DNA of 64,000 nt, taken from NCBI RefSeq assembly GCF_026213295.1, contig NC_079419.1, forward strand, positions 22,838,818 to 22,902,817, given 5' to 3'. Of this stretch, positions 45,908 to 58,442 are shown in pieces. Below the pieces are notes generated by a model. That model had not been told where the DNA came from and did not search any database. It saw only the letters and a program-made list of their open reading frames with translations. Positions within the stretch are counted from its first letter, which is position 1; each line of letters begins with the position of its first letter. The DNA comes from Gadus chalcogrammus. Taxonomy: Eukaryota; Chordata; Actinopteri; Gadiformes; Gadidae. The translations under genes and the position numbers were made by a program.

Positions 45908-46560
45908 TAGGGCCCGACTGATTCATCGGCCTGCCGATTTAATCGGCCGATTATAGCCTTTTTGAAAATAATCAACATCTGCCAAAAAGACGCTGTTTTT
46001 TTTTTTTTTAGAAATGTTATTGCGCTTAGTATCCTGCAGAGTGCGCTCCTACTCGCCTTGCTAACTAACAACTTTAGCTGGAGTAAAAAAGAGGAGATTG
46101 AATTTTACCGTACAACATGAAAGCACGCTCGCTCAGGCAGCTGCGCGCTCACCTCACCAATGTACACAAGACGCGTTGTTTGAGCATGTTGTGCCTGTTT
46201 TTCTTTAGGTCCCAGGCCATGTTAATTTGTTATACTGTAGAATCTAACGGTGAGACCATACTGCTCAGCGCGCACGTGTTAGTCACTGCTCACGAGCGCA
46301 GCACATTGGGAGTTATTTATTTATTTTACATTTTACATTACACTCATTTTTGACTGTAAATGTATTCTAAAACACTCAAAGGTTCTGCATTCAATTCACA
46401 TATTCGTCAAAAGTGTTTAAAGTATATTTAAGGTATCAAAAACTACGTTTTATATGCTTTTTTTTGTTTTGTTTTTAATCGGCTGATTAAGTCGTAATCG
46501 TAATTTTTCGCGGAAAATAATCGGCATCGGCACTCAAAAATCAATATCGGTCGGGCCCTA
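45908..46560. mobile_element. Non-autonomous hAT-type element with perfect 8-bp duplication
   Basis: 653 bp. Ends TAGGGCCCGAC and (reverse complement) TAGGGCCCGAC; subterminal ATCGGCCGATTATAGCC and AATCGGCATCGG pair less exactly. Flanked by ATATCTTT at 45900-45907 and 46561-46568. No transposase. The 8-bp duplication and terminal repeat type point to the hAT superfamily. Confidence 0.88.
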
Positions 46561-46568
46561 ATATCTTT

Positions 46569-48038
46569 AACAGAATTGCATCATACGCCATGTTGGCATC
46601 ATCACTTGAGCGACTGCATTTAATGAATAATAATGGGTCGTATTGATATTTCTTTGGTTTCGGTATGTCCAGTCATCTTCACTAATTTTATACTATAAGA
46701 TCGCTGATATTTATATATATTTTTGGTTTGTTTTTTATTAAACTACTTGTTAAACGTCCTGCATATATCTAAAATAAGAATGCTACTAGTAAATTACATT
46801 GCCAAAGATTATTTGCATTTGGAATAAGTTAATAAATTATTATCCTAATTGGTAACCCCCTAAATTACATACTTATAATTAAAATACAAATTTGCGTTGT
46901 TAGACGCTTTAATAACAAGGTTTCACAGACAAGTTTAGATTTTCATAAACAATGTATCTGAGAAAAAAATGGAGCAATATATGTAAACAATTTCTAAAGC
47001 AGAAATAAAATGACTACAAAAAAATATGAAATCTGGGCTTTAAGAAAAAAACACATTCAACATGCTGAATTGGCTTAAATACCACAGACAATTGTGTGTG
47101 TCAGGGCCTTGGATGACATTTACAACCTCCAAGACCTTGAATCTAATGATCCAATTGCTTATAGACAATAAATATGTAAAATACGTTTTGGGGGGATTTT
47201 CGGTGTTTACGGTGTGGTAGCCGTGGGTGTGGCACCTGTGGGTGTGGTCGCCGTTTTCTGAGTGCTGCAAAGGATCCTGGGAGGGTTCAGAGCATCGCTA
47301 TTTGGAGCTGTAGCACCCTCCTGGATCCTTTGTTTGATATTATGATTGATTTAATAAACTACACCTCGGTGACAGTGAAGTTCGCGAAAATCGACACGTC
47401 ACTGAGGTACTCAATGTTTACTCTTGGAGTCGTGGAGTGTTTGGGGTGTGAGAGTTGCAAACTGCTTTAACCTGGGCTCCCGTCATTCCCATGCTGCTCG
47501 TCACATTCCGTGTTTAATATAAGTACCAAAGGACACCGCTGCGATTCGTGCCAAGGGGGCAAGTCTGATAAAATCACATTCAAATCCATTGAGCATTTAA
47601 CAAAAAACTTGATGGGGCATCGCATCGCACACATAAAAAAAAAACTACTTATGCCTAACGTTTTTAGAGTTTATGCCTGCATACTGTTTGAAGAGAACGA
47701 AATGTTCAGTAATTTACAACTAGCAGTCTTCCTTAAGTTGGGCTAGTTCAAAGTGGTGTAAACCTCCTACAGTAGGTACAGTAGGCCCCTACTACCCATT
47801 GCTGAGGTAATGATAGGCACTGATGTTAAATCACTTAGTAGATAACATCGAAAACTGTTGTTTTTTTAATCTGTATGCCGCAAAATGTATTTTTGCCGCT
47901 CCTGGCTCCTTTAGTCCTGACCAGTTCAGGGCATATCTACTATGATTAGTTAGCGGACTCCATCTGGCTTGTCAATCTAAGGTTTGTGAATGCAACACTT
48001 TGGTGGAACATCGTAGGGAGGGGAATTTGGTTGTTATC
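46569..48038. other. Intron 3, no gene recognised
   Basis: AT-rich. It includes a GGTGTGG(T)NGCCGTG-like short repeat at 47210-47255 and the imperfect hairpin at 47269-47331. Nothing coding. Confidence 0.55.
47269..47331. repeat. Imperfect hairpin, about 17-bp arms
   Basis: AAAGGATCCTGGGAGGGT and ACCCTCCTGGATCCTTT pair except for one G insertion and one mismatch; loop about 27 nt. Confidence 0.7.
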
Positions 48039-48046
48039 ATCTAGCT

Positions 48047-49023
48047 CAGGGGTTTTCAAAGTGTGAGAGAGTGAGCCCCCCCTCAGAGAAAAAAATTCAG
48101 CTGAGCCCCCCCCCCCCCCCAATTTTTTTTTCTAAATACCTGTGTTTTGAAAGCTATTTTAATTATTTTACACATTTCAAACATCTCCGATCCTCATTTT
48201 AAAACATTTGGAACATATTTTTGAAACATTTGAAACAAATTTTTTAACATATTTTTTAAACATATTTCTGAAACATTACATCTTTTTGCGTTTTTAAACA
48301 ACAAAATGTGACAACTTTATCTAAGCATGTTTTAGCTTAACCTTTTTTAAATACATTTGAACATCTTAATCTGTGTAAACTGCCAGTTTACAGATTCATT
48401 CAGGGTCCCCGACCCTGAATTTTCTGAGTCGAATCAGATCTGCCTTTTCAGTCCAGAGATTCGACTATTCGGCGGGGTTTGTTTACCAGCGTTGCTATGG
48501 TGACCTCAATTATTATAACCAACTGAAAACGACGCCGGTTTGAAACTAAAACTGTGATTCTGAAAAAAGTATAAATGCTATCAAAATTCCGTTTAGATAG
48601 TATTGAAGATACAAGTGTGTAGATTTGTTTAATGGTTTGAACGATGGTAAACGGTTGAAAAAGGAATGAGTTACGATGTCTAGAAGTAGGTGTATCAGAA
48701 TGGGCTGACGTCTTCAATGAAAACAGCTGAAAACGAAGCAGTATGAAACTAAAACTGTGATTCTGAAGACATTTTAAATGATATCGAAATTCTGTTTCGA
48801 TATTATTGAAGATACAAGTGTGTAGATTTGTTAAATGGTTTGCACGAAGATAAACGGTTGAAAATTGATTTAGTTATGTTACTTCTACAGTTGAAGTACG
48901 ACTGATGATTTGAATCATCGTCTTTCAGGGTTTTCTTCGGGTTTATTTTTTTCTCACGTCGCGCCCCCCCTGAAGAACTCTGGCGCCCCCCAGGGGGGGC
49001 GCGCCCCAGTTTGAAAACCACTG
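48047..49023. mobile_element. hAT-type element with ATCTAGCT duplication and internal tandem duplication
   Basis: 977 bp. Ends CAGGGGTTTTCAAAGTG and (reverse complement) CAGTGGTTTTCAAACTG, the typical hAT CAG-start. Flanked by ATCTAGCT at 48039-48046 and 49024-49031. Inside, about 48542-48680 is repeated at about 48745-48880 (period about 203 bp). C-rich runs lie near both ends. No transposase frame. Confidence 0.88.
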
Positions 49024-49306
49024 ATCTAGCTCTCTTCCTCTCTCTTCTGCTCTCACTTTGGAACTCTTGAAAATGGATGGCTAGCAATGTGGGCAATGCA
49101 CCTTGTATCCCCAAACTTTGGTGTTATTCTATGTCATTTCCTCTCTTCTTCAACCCACTTCCCAGTATTTCTATTCACTGTCATAAAAGAATAATAACAT
49201 AGAATAAACAAAACAGCCCTCACATCTTATGCCCCACATAATACCACACTTCAAAGATTACATTCCATTACTGTAAGGCATGGCAGTGCAAATATTTGAC
49301 ACCAAC

Positions 49307-49502
49307 CTGACTGATGGTGCTCATGGCTCTCATGTAGCTTTCATTGCGTGAGCGATATTGTGGCGACGACAGCAGCATTTTAGGGTTGAGGAGGGTTTTG
49401 GGATCCAGAGTGTCTACACTTCTGTTGATTGAAACCTCACTCACTGCCCGCAAGTAGCTGTGGCTCCGAATCTGCAGCTTTGGTGAGTGCTCAGTTGAAA
49501 TT
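49307..49502 (-). CDS. dlgap1: dlgap1-like exon 3 (residues about 521-586)
   Basis: 196 nt. The first base completes the codon split from exon 2, giving QISTEHSPKLQ. It holds two more GK-binding repeats, QIRSHSYLRAVS and RSRNESYMRAMS, linked by EVSINRSVDTLDP. It ends TISQ at a CAG/GTTGGT donor, phase 0. The intron between exons 2 and 3 is only 898 bp and free of large insertions, in contrast to the 9.7-kb intron that follows. Confidence 0.95.
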
Positions 49503-50400
49503 CTGAAAGAAATGAAGATGTCTAATTTAAGAACATGGTTAACCTTTTATTTTCATACTCATTATACTTAAAGTTTAAAATCACATTTCGAGAGTGTGAT
49601 TTCAGGACCTCTGGTCCATCAGACAGAAGCAGCAAGAGTGAGTGAAACGACTTAAGGGAGTCAATTGTGTAGAAATGTGATGCGTCTGATAGGCAGTATT
49701 GATAATCAGTAAACTATAGTTCAGAGGGTGAGTGTATTTTCTTTACTCGCCACTGCTTAGGTTGACATTCCCCCTTGTGATGTCACTAATGGGTAGATTT
49801 GAAATGGCTAATCAACATCACACCTGGTTGTAAGGGTTAGGGCACAACTGGTGCCCAAATAAAAATCATTTTTATTTGTATTTTTCACTAATACATATCA
49901 AAGGGTTAGGTCTAGGGTTAGGGTTAATCCAATTATCACTAAGTATGTAAAATGATGAAAGTACAATGAGGTAGGGTAAACTAAAGTTAATCTTCAAATT
50001 GACGCATTCAAGGGGCTGTTGGTAAGATTTGAGCGCTCCAATGTGAGAGCAGTCCATTGGAGAGGAGTCAGAAAGGAGTCGGGCATTTCACTCAATCAGG
50101 GCATCTATTCCCTGATTAGTTCAGGGAATCCTTATTGCCTGTCGATGACATTTCAACACAATGTCATCTTCTCCATGTCTGAGAGGCGTAGGGAGGGAGG
50201 GAGAGTAGGCTTGTTTTTTGCGGGTTGGTTATCTCCAATTCAATTTTCATTGAATATTCTGACTGACCTTTAGGAATGGTTAATGTTGACAGCAACAAAA
50301 AAAACACTAAAGGAAGAATATTTAGATGAAAAGAGAAAAGAGAGAAAAAGAAAGAAGAGAAAAGAGAATCAACAGAATAAGGAGGGTTGGGGCGTCTTAC
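49503..50400. other. Intron 2, no mobile element seen
   Basis: 898 bp. Two short GGGTTAGG-type runs (49903-49927) and a purine-rich GAAAAGAGA tract before exon 2 at 50325-50365. No relic recognised. Confidence 0.65.
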
Positions 50401-50624
50401 TGTAGTGTGGTCATCTCCGTAAGCGAGGGTTGCGTGGCTTTCAGATAGCTTGCCCGACGTGCCTGCATCTTGGGGGACAGCTTTGGGCTTCCATCCGAGT
50501 CTCCACTGTCATCACAACTGTCGTCAGCCATGGCCTTTACATAGCTGCCACTCCGCATCCGCCTGCAGGGTATATCATCCTCTTCACCCATCGGGGAGAA
50601 CGGGCTCCATTCATCCTGTGGCAC
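50401..50624 (-). CDS. dlgap1: dlgap1-like exon 2 (residues about 447-521)
   Basis: 224 nt. It begins VPQDEW right after an acceptor (CCCCGAAG) and ends inside a codon (CTACA/GTAAGA, phase 2). It contains two of the guanylate-kinase-binding repeats, RRMRSGSYVKAM (about residues 467-478) and QARRASYLKATQ (about 500-511). These bear the Arg-x-x-Ser-Tyr core that, in this family, binds the GK domain of PSD-95 once the Ser is phosphorylated. An acidic DDSCDDSGDSD stretch separates them. Confidence 0.95.
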
Positions 50625-53254
50625 CTTCGGGGCAAAGGAATAGAACAGAAAGTAAGATGAACTGATGTACTATCCCGGGTCTCCATAGATATGTCCCTAA
50701 CCCCACCTGGGACCGTCTCTGTCACGACACAGAACAAATTCAGAGCTTTGAAGTACTTGATATTCTCACCATGAGTGGAGCCAAAGCTTAGAACGACAAG
50801 CCTTCCCTTGCTCTCACTAAGAATAGGGCTTTCTACAGTGACCCAAGTTATTTGTTTAACCTTCATTAAGTGAGACGAGACTCATTGACATTAAAAAAAA
50901 AAATCCAATAGTGACCTGACCTGACCAAGAAAATAGCTTTGAAAAAAACAATTGAGCAATGACAATTGCGAAAAGATACTGTAATGTAAGATGCATGGAG
51001 ACTTTAAATCTGACTTTCCATGTCAGAATAGATATTTCAATGATCATTTTGACTTTGTTTGATGTTTGTTCTCTTTCAGGACATACTCATGACTGCCAAC
51101 AATTGCATATCCATGAAGCCTTCTCTCCTGAGTTGCACAAGCACAAACATTATGATTTCATACAAGGAGTTCCCTCCATTACTCCCAAAATAGCAATTTT
51201 ATGTTGCAAAATGACCGTAGGATATTTTTGGATTTCTTTATGAAATGGATAATAAATGAAATTTATATAGCGCTTAATATGGTACTCTAAGACGCTTAAC
51301 AGCAAATTATTTCATTACTCAGCGGGCAAATGCTAAAGATACGGTTGAATCTTCGTAAAAAAATCGTAAAAATAAACTCTTCAGATTCATATTAAATTGT
51401 ATTCTAATCTAAATCTAAACCGGATAACCCACTGATTATGTAAAAGCTGCTGAATATACGATTTAGATTTGCAAAGATACAAATCTAGCAAATCTTTTGA
51501 CAAAACAAGAAAATGTACACTCCCCTCACATGTTTCCCAGACATTGATTAATGTTGCATTTCACGCACCTGTGATTGGCAGGCAAAGTGGGAAACAAGCC
51601 GGGAGCCTTTTTTGTATATTTAAATTAGTCAGGATAAACTGCCCCACTGAAATGGTATATTTAGCTTGATCAGCCAATTGCAAAGTATGGTTATCAATAA
51701 CAGTGTTTGTATTTAATTGAACATCTCAGCCTAATTTAATGCACTGATATAAAAAATAATTGCAAAATTTCATGGCCGATCTTGATAATGTGTATGTATT
51801 ATCAACAGAAAGATGTTGTGCATTTGTCACATTAACAGCATAGACTGTTTTTTTGATAAACCAGAGCACATTTGTGTACAGCACAATGTGGATACCTCTG
51901 GGGAAGCCCTGGAAAAATACATATCTTATTAAAGGTTACTGGCAAATCCCTCTCCCCTAGTTAGTTTGATGGACTAACTAACTGTGTTGTCTTTTAAGAT
52001 TACATCATTGTTTACAGTCAGACGTTGCCGGAAGATATCTCTTGCCTTCCGGTCCAACTTTTCCGGTGTACCGGACTTTGCACAGGTTTAAATTATTTGG
52101 GTATGCGGGTGATTATCACGACCCTTAGAACACCTCACTGTAGGCCTCTCATTTATAATCATTTAAAATGTTAAATATTTGAGGGAATACAGTGGAATTA
52201 TTATTATGGCATCTAATCCAAAGCTGTATGATGTTGCATACTGTGCCTGTTATTGTAGGAGGAACATTTTATTTGTGGTGTCTTCGATCTTGCAAGTCAA
52301 CTAATAAATCCAATAAAAAAATCAATCAATCGAGAATACCATTATAGTTGTTGTTTTTGAGTAAATAATAATAATTTCATGAGTAAACCTTTGATATAAT
52401 ATCCCATATATTCTGAGTCGGACCTGCTGATTGGTTATATAATTTAACATTAAAACAAACCTACAAACGGAACCTTTTTATCGCTTTTTTGCCAAAAAAT
52501 GAGTTTTATTTCATTACAATGTAGATTTGGTTAATCGTTCAGCTGTAGTTGGCATATAAGGTTGTCTTCTTATCGCAGTAATGCACGAAAAAGTCAGTCA
52601 TTTTCTCTTGGGTTAGTGTTCTTTATTTGGGGGTAAATGGCTGAGGGAGGGTCCTCAGCTGACTCCTCCACTCCTGAATTGCAAATCGAGCACGCGAGTC
52701 ACTGCAGACAAGTCTCTCTTGCTTGCGGCTCGAACCCTCAAACCCCTGAACCCTCTTTTCAGGTGGGGGATGCTGTCAATCAGGACTTCCACGGTTATCC
52801 TTTAGTTCTATAAGAAACATGAACAAATATTTGTATTAAGAAATGTTAAGAAAATTCCCAGAAATAAGAATATATTGTTATTAATAGATGTTATCAGCCA
52901 GAAAAAAGGTATATTATGCAACTTGGTTGTCACCCACCTTTCACAACGCCGCGTCTCGCTGAGTACGCTTGTCACTTCATTGTTGTCAGAGTAGCTTCAA
53001 ACTTTTGAGGTTGAGATGCAGGAAAATTTCCAATTTGTGGAATATTGGTCGAATTTACCTTCAGTGAAGCACAATTCATATTATCGGTTAAAGAAGCTTG
53101 TGAGTGGCGTCTGATGTGCTCATACCACACAAAAGTTTAATTAACTCTCTATTAATTTTTCAATTAAACTTTAGTGGCTTCCTTTGAATCATTCCAGAAA
53201 TGCAACCAATGCAACTTTGTCAAACAAGCTACTTCCTCTTGTTCTTCTAGAGGT
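50625..53254. other. Intron 1, left part, no gene recognised
   Basis: AT-rich. AATTTATATAGCGCTTAATATGG at 51257-51280 resembles the 3' tail of a fish LINE or SINE. Near 52020-52085 GC-richer sequence with TTCCGGT repeats occurs. No coding relic identified. Confidence 0.5.
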
Positions 53255-54070
53255 GTAGGAATGTCTTCATATTGACAGCTGACTCTAGCATTGTGTGCAG
53301 AGAATTCAAATGCAAACACGGCTTTGGGTGTTTTTTTCTTTTCTGCTTGAAGTCATTAAATTCCTCGTCATACATGTCCTCATCAGATAGTTTTGAGAGT
53401 GTGGTGGAGAGGACTGCATTCAAAATATGTGAGATACAGTTCAGCCGTGAAGCGGTATGAAGAGCTGCTACTATAATCTCAGCCCATCAGTCACGTACAC
53501 CAGTTTTGAGAATAATTCATCGAGGCTGAATTTACATAATGCACTGATGCTGGCTGACTTGATACTGCATACCAGCAGGGACCTGTCCCACTGAGATGTA
53601 AAGAGCACTCGTTCAATGAGCTCATACTTTATGTTGCTGTAGTGCAAAGTAACTCAAAGGTGGCGGTTTTTCGGCCCTCACCCGTCCACATGTCCAGGGT
53701 AGCGGCTCCATTGCTTTCCCTAGCTGGGTTCTCAGTTCCGTGAAGACCTCCTCCGAATATTTGTTAGCTCCACGATAAACAATTGTTGGGTCAGGCAGGA
53801 GAGCTGATATAAATGCATACGAAGTTCAGACAGTTTGGTTATTGCGTCTTTAGCCTCTCATCTGGGCACCTTTTAGCTGTGGTCTTTGTAAGATACTTTT
53901 CAATTGCGCCACCAGGTTTGATACCACAGCTAGCGATATATTTCCTTAGCAAAGTCCCACACTTGTGACTATCATAAACTAAAATATTAGTGGAGCTTTT
54001 GCATTCAGTCCAACCTTTGACACTGTTCTCTTCATCTGAAATTTCTGTTTTTACGATAAATACGTTTTTT
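53255..54070 (-). pseudogene. hAT-like transposase relic
   Basis: The minus strand reads, across frames, KCGTLLRKYIASCGIKPGGA, then AATLDMWTGEGRKTATFELL (compare the hAT SxTxDxWT motif), then SHILNAVLSTTLSKLSDEDM (compare the hAT CAHTLNL region). Order and spacing fit the RNase-H-like core of hAT transposases, with several stops and frameshifts and no dimerisation domain recognised. Confidence 0.55.
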
Positions 54071-56838
54071 TAAACAAGCCTTATAATAAGACCCACGGTC
54101 CGCCCCTGGTCGACCGTACCCAAGGTTGCTTAGGTAGATTTAATTGGGAGTGACCATCACTGTATAGACTAAGGGTAGTCTACGGATGATTGCTCAGTGT
54201 TTTGTTAGGAAGCTGCCAGGCAGTGAAAGCTAAAATCATATAAACTTCGAAAGTCCCCTCCGTGGCCACATGCGGCGAGGTTGGGCGCATGACCCCTCCC
54301 ATCCATTTCTCCATAGGAAAACAGTGGAGTGGGTCGCACACTATGTTCGACCCCGTCTCAAGTCAATGTTATGTTATTCCACAAATATTGTCTGTCTTTG
54401 ATTATATTGTTCAAATTATTTCTCCCATTTACCTAGGACCTTTGGAGGACCTTTGGACCTTTGCACATGTTTAGACACTACTTTCCCAGAACTGACCCTT
54501 AACTAAGCCCCTCTTTAGAACGGCCTTGCACCCTACAATAGCAATCTTTCAATCATTTGAAACACAGGTTCATACCGATACGGTTTGCACATGAAACCTG
54601 CATGTCTGAAAGCAGATATTATCGACGCTTAGAGGGGTTTGTCGTATTTTTTTGGCTTTTCCAAAGCAAAAAAAGTTGGATATAGATTAAACGGTGTGGA
54701 AAACCTTACTAACAGATGATTCCATCAAAGATCAACATAAAAAGTCTCCTCATTTGCTCTAAGGTAAGACGCTAACTAAAGTTATAGATAAGGTTTAAGG
54801 ATAAAGCCCACGATGTGCAAGCTCTTCCCTGAAACGCTTTAAACAAATTGAAAAAGCAGGATCATTTAGTTCGGTGCTTGCATTGGGACCAGTGTGGGCT
54901 TTTCCCTCGACTGCAGTGGCGGTGGGTCAATAGAGGGCGCTAGGGCGCCGCCCCTCCGTGAAATATTCACGTGAATATATCTGCCAACTATGAATCAACC
55001 ATTACAAAATAAATCAACAAAAATACATAGTGTTTATCCCTTTTTAATTGTATGATAGACTGTACTTGTCACTGCCAGCAACCATTTAAATGCGTTTAAA
55101 CGTCAATTCTTTGGGCTAGGCTTTTTATTGTTCATTCAAGAGAAAGCCCTCCTTCAAGTCAGGGGTGCCGGTATCCACATTTTTTGCTGTCTATCAAGCA
55201 AAGACAGCTTTTCATTGGTGTATGAATATTCGACTTCAGGTCGCAGCAGTGTGCGCCCACACCATTGGCATTGTTTTTCATATTTTTTTATCACCACATG
55301 ATTGGACAATTCAGCGAATCAATCAAATAGACTACCATCATCAGCAGCATTCCCGCAACACAACTACTTGCAGAGAAGAGATAGATAGCTAACTATCAGA
55401 GAGTGGTAAAAGCACTTTCCACCCTTTTCAGTTATTGAACCCCCCAAGCATGTTTTACTTCAAAGGAGCAAGTAAGTTACATATACAATTGTTATTTTGG
55501 CCTATTGCATATAAACAAAAGGAAGCAACTGTCCCAGATCTCTAACTGCATTTGAAATAGACCTTGAAACTCACAAAAATTGGACGCTATAGGACAGTGA
55601 TTTTCTTGCCCTTGTGGGGGATTGGGTAAAGGGGGGTGTCATAAATATTTGGCCTGTTAAGCCCTTGGAGATTGTAATGGTGATTAAGCGCTACACAAAT
55701 AAAAATAAAATTGATCATGATTTTGACAAAATCTGAATAACAACCATGGGTCAAATAGCAATGGCTGGTGGAATGGCCATAAAGTAAGTGTAAGCTTCTT
55801 TTTTTTTGCAGTGTAAGCTTTTCCAGGCCCTGCAAGTCAGGGTGTAGGCCATGAATCGGAATCCTGAATGGTAGTGGCCATCCCCAAAATGCACCAGAAT
55901 AAAGGAAATCAAATCTACCAAATTCAAAATGTTCAGGGGGAGAACCCCTTGACCCCCCACTCCATGACTACCCCCCCACCCACAAATGTTATCACCAGCC
56001 GCCATTGCTCGACTGTTATTTATGATTCCTTATCAATACTCTGCCGGACCAATTATATAGTGAATGTAGCTTTCAAAGGCATGTTGTAGTACTTGCCGTC
56101 TCCTTATCACTGATATCTCAGAACTTTTATTCCAGGAGTGTGCTGTTATTTCCTAGGAATATCTTTAACTGATAGCGTTAAACCCCATATTGGCATTTCA
56201 GGTAAAGAGCGTGACATGCCTGCAACATTAACCAAGGGGTTTGACTTAATGAAGGATGAATGGTCCTAGACACCATCGATTGTGTCCAAGGTGCTTTTTT
56301 ATCTGTCCCCAGACCAACGGGACATACCCGTATTGTTACAATAATGAACAATAATCACAATAATGCATAACAACAAAATACAACATTGAACCACAACGTA
56401 AATTCTAACCACTTCACAATGACAGAGAACAGCATAAAAGATAACATTGAAGAATTCAAGTTTATTAGTGTGGTTGCAAAGCAAGGCACACTATTATCAT
56501 GTGTCATCTGTTATTATTATTATTCCCCCTGTAGACTGGAATAATTTAACATTTCAATCTTGGCCTAATGGCCTTCCACTCTAAACTTAAAAGGCGGAAG
56601 GGGGAATAGGAAGCCTCTGAGACCGAAGTGGATGAAATAGTACAGGAGAGCCTGGTAACAGAGTTGAAGGCAGACCAAAGACGTCTGCAGTGACGCATGT
56701 TGGGTGGGGGGGACGGCCAGAACCAAATGTTGGTTGTTAGAGAGGGAACAGGAACAATGGAGATGTGAGAAAGAAAAAGTGAGTGAGTGAGCCAAGTAGT
56801 TTTCAAGTAGGGGCGTGTAGGGAGTATGCAATTGTTAC
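54071..56838. other. Intron 1, right part; mostly unrecognised, hAT end candidate
   Basis: CAGTGGCGGTGGGTCAATAG at 54919 followed by GGGCGCTAGGGCGCCGCCCC looks like one end of a fish hAT element. The other end was not found. The stretch before exon 1 (56546-56838) is purine-rich with two overlapping open frames that carry no recognised motif. Confidence 0.4.
55620..55715 (+). repeat. 3' tail of an L2-like LINE
   Basis: TTAAGCCCTTGGAGATTGTA, TGGTGATTAAGCGCTACACA and AATAAAAATAAAATTGA form the tail seen at 3' ends of fish L2-type LINEs and the SINEs that share it. Confidence 0.5.
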
Positions 56839-58176
56839 CTGTAGGAAATGGCAAGTCGGGTCCTGTTGCTGACCGCCATTTGAATCGACTAGCGTTCTAT
56901 CTAGGTTAAGGTTAACAGATGCTGCGCCGGCTGTACATGGCTGACTGGAAATGTTGCGGTTGTCAAACCCTTGGGTCCTGCTCACCATTAGGCTTGATGA
57001 CCATGCACCTTTCTTCACCCCTGGTGCTTCTGCAGGACCCAAAGAGAGCAAGGCACTGCGTGTTCCTTCTGCGATGCCACTGTTGCTGCTGCTGTTAGCG
57101 ACTGGGTTGCCATCATGGTTTCTCATGGAGGATTTAAACATACCATTGAGATGGTGTGAATGGCCATGGTGTATATGCTCATTGAGCTTTCCATAATGGT
57201 CTATCATGAAGTACTGCTGAGTTTGGGAGTTGGAAAGGGAGGAATTTAGGACAGAGTTGCTGTTAGGATGGCATGCCATTGTCATGACCATTGGCGAGGG
57301 GGAGGGTGACGGCGGAGAGGGGTGTTGATGGTGGTGGTGGAGGGGTTTGTAGAGGCACAGGTCCCGCTCTAGGTTGTCATCAGAGCTCCAGTACCCTGAT
57401 CCAGGTGCCGATGCTGAGCCATGGAGCTGGTGGTGGTGTTGATGGTGGCTACGATGTTTGGGCTCTGCTGATCTGCAGCGTTCATGACTTTTACTGTGCT
57501 TCCGTTGGTGTCCTCCCACTGATGGACTTTCCCTCTCTCGGCTCGTCCTTACAACTCTGCAACCAACACCCCCTCCCCCATTCATGTTCCCATGATTTCC
57601 CCCTTTTGGGGATGTTGACTGGTGTGAGCCCTCCAATGAGTGGGACTTGGTAAAAAGTTTCTGGACTGAATGGACCAAATGACGGATTCTTCCGGGGCTG
57701 TCGTTGTTGTTGCTGTTAGACCCGATTCCCACAGTGGGTCCTGACATATGTTTGTACTGCAGTGTATGATAGCCATCCCTCGGAAATGCTGACTGGCACT
57801 CGGACCGCTCCAAATTGGTTGATGCCCTGGCTGGGTTTTTACTCCATTTACCTCCTCCACCTCGGCCTACATATGGCACCACAGCCATCACTTCATCTTT
57901 TACCTCAGGGTTGTGAGAAGATGAAGTTGAGAGGCACCTCCTTGGGTAGGTTCCATATGGAATTAGGCTGCCGCTGTCACAATGTTGCAAAGTATGGTGG
58001 GAATTATGGTACGGAATCTCGGCTGGGTGGGGAAACTGAACGGGAAGGGGTGTTGACATGTCCATCTGGCTGAACAAATACAACTTGCGGTCATGGTGGT
58101 GATGACCCAGCGGCGCTTCTGACTGGTCATAGGAGACCAGGTGATGATGGCTCTGGCTACTGGAGAGGCCTTTCAT
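56839..58176 (-). CDS. dlgap1: dlgap1-like exon 1 (coding part, residues 1-446)
   Basis: Start chosen at 58174-58176 because MKGLS is the conserved DLGAP N-terminus. An open frame extends upstream to 58305, but a pyrimidine-rich acceptor (TCTTCTCTGTCTACAG) puts the exon edge at 58231, leaving 55 nt of 5' UTR. Landmarks are FPRDGYHTLQYK, then SPGRIRHLVHSVQKLFTKSH near residue 180, the WSSDDNLERD block, an AWSSSLMVSR block and the end CHFLQ. The donor is CAG/GTAACA at phase 0. Compared with mammalian DLGAP1 as I remember it, this exon is longer. It carries His-rich runs (HHQHHHQL, HHHHQHPSP), Ser/Pro repeats and a Gly run in low-complexity linkers. The protein is cytoplasmic at the postsynaptic density; no signal peptide or membrane segment is seen. 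Confidence 0.95.
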
Positions 58177-58231
58177 GGCAGAAAAGATGGTGTATGATTT
58201 GTACAGGGAGGGTTCAGGAATGCAAGCTGGC

Positions 58232-58442
58232 CTGTAGACAGAGAAGATTCCAAGAAGAGAATCCCTGAGAGTAGAGCAGTGGGCTCTAAAGAAGGGTAGA
58301 AACAAAAGACAATATCATATAAACAGTCATTTAGTGATTAGACAAATGATGCTGTACATGAAGCTACTCAAAAGAAAAAAGCTCTAGCTTTTTGTTTGAT
58401 TATAGGTACATTAGGGAAGTTATTTTGTTTTAAATGTGCTCT
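58232..58442. other. Upstream intron of dlgap exon 1
   Basis: The pyrimidine-rich acceptor of exon 1 lies at 58232-58250 (on the minus strand). An open frame that continues to 58305 is judged intronic. Confidence 0.7.

Noticed and set aside
56546..56854. Two overlapping minus-strand open frames just after exon 1
   Set aside because: They lie in the intron directly behind the exon 1 donor; composition is Leu/Ser/Pro-rich without recognised domain.
58177..58305. N-terminal extension of dlgap exon 1 (43 codons upstream of MKGL)
   Set aside because: A strong splice acceptor at 58232-58237 falls within it, and MKGL is the conserved family start.
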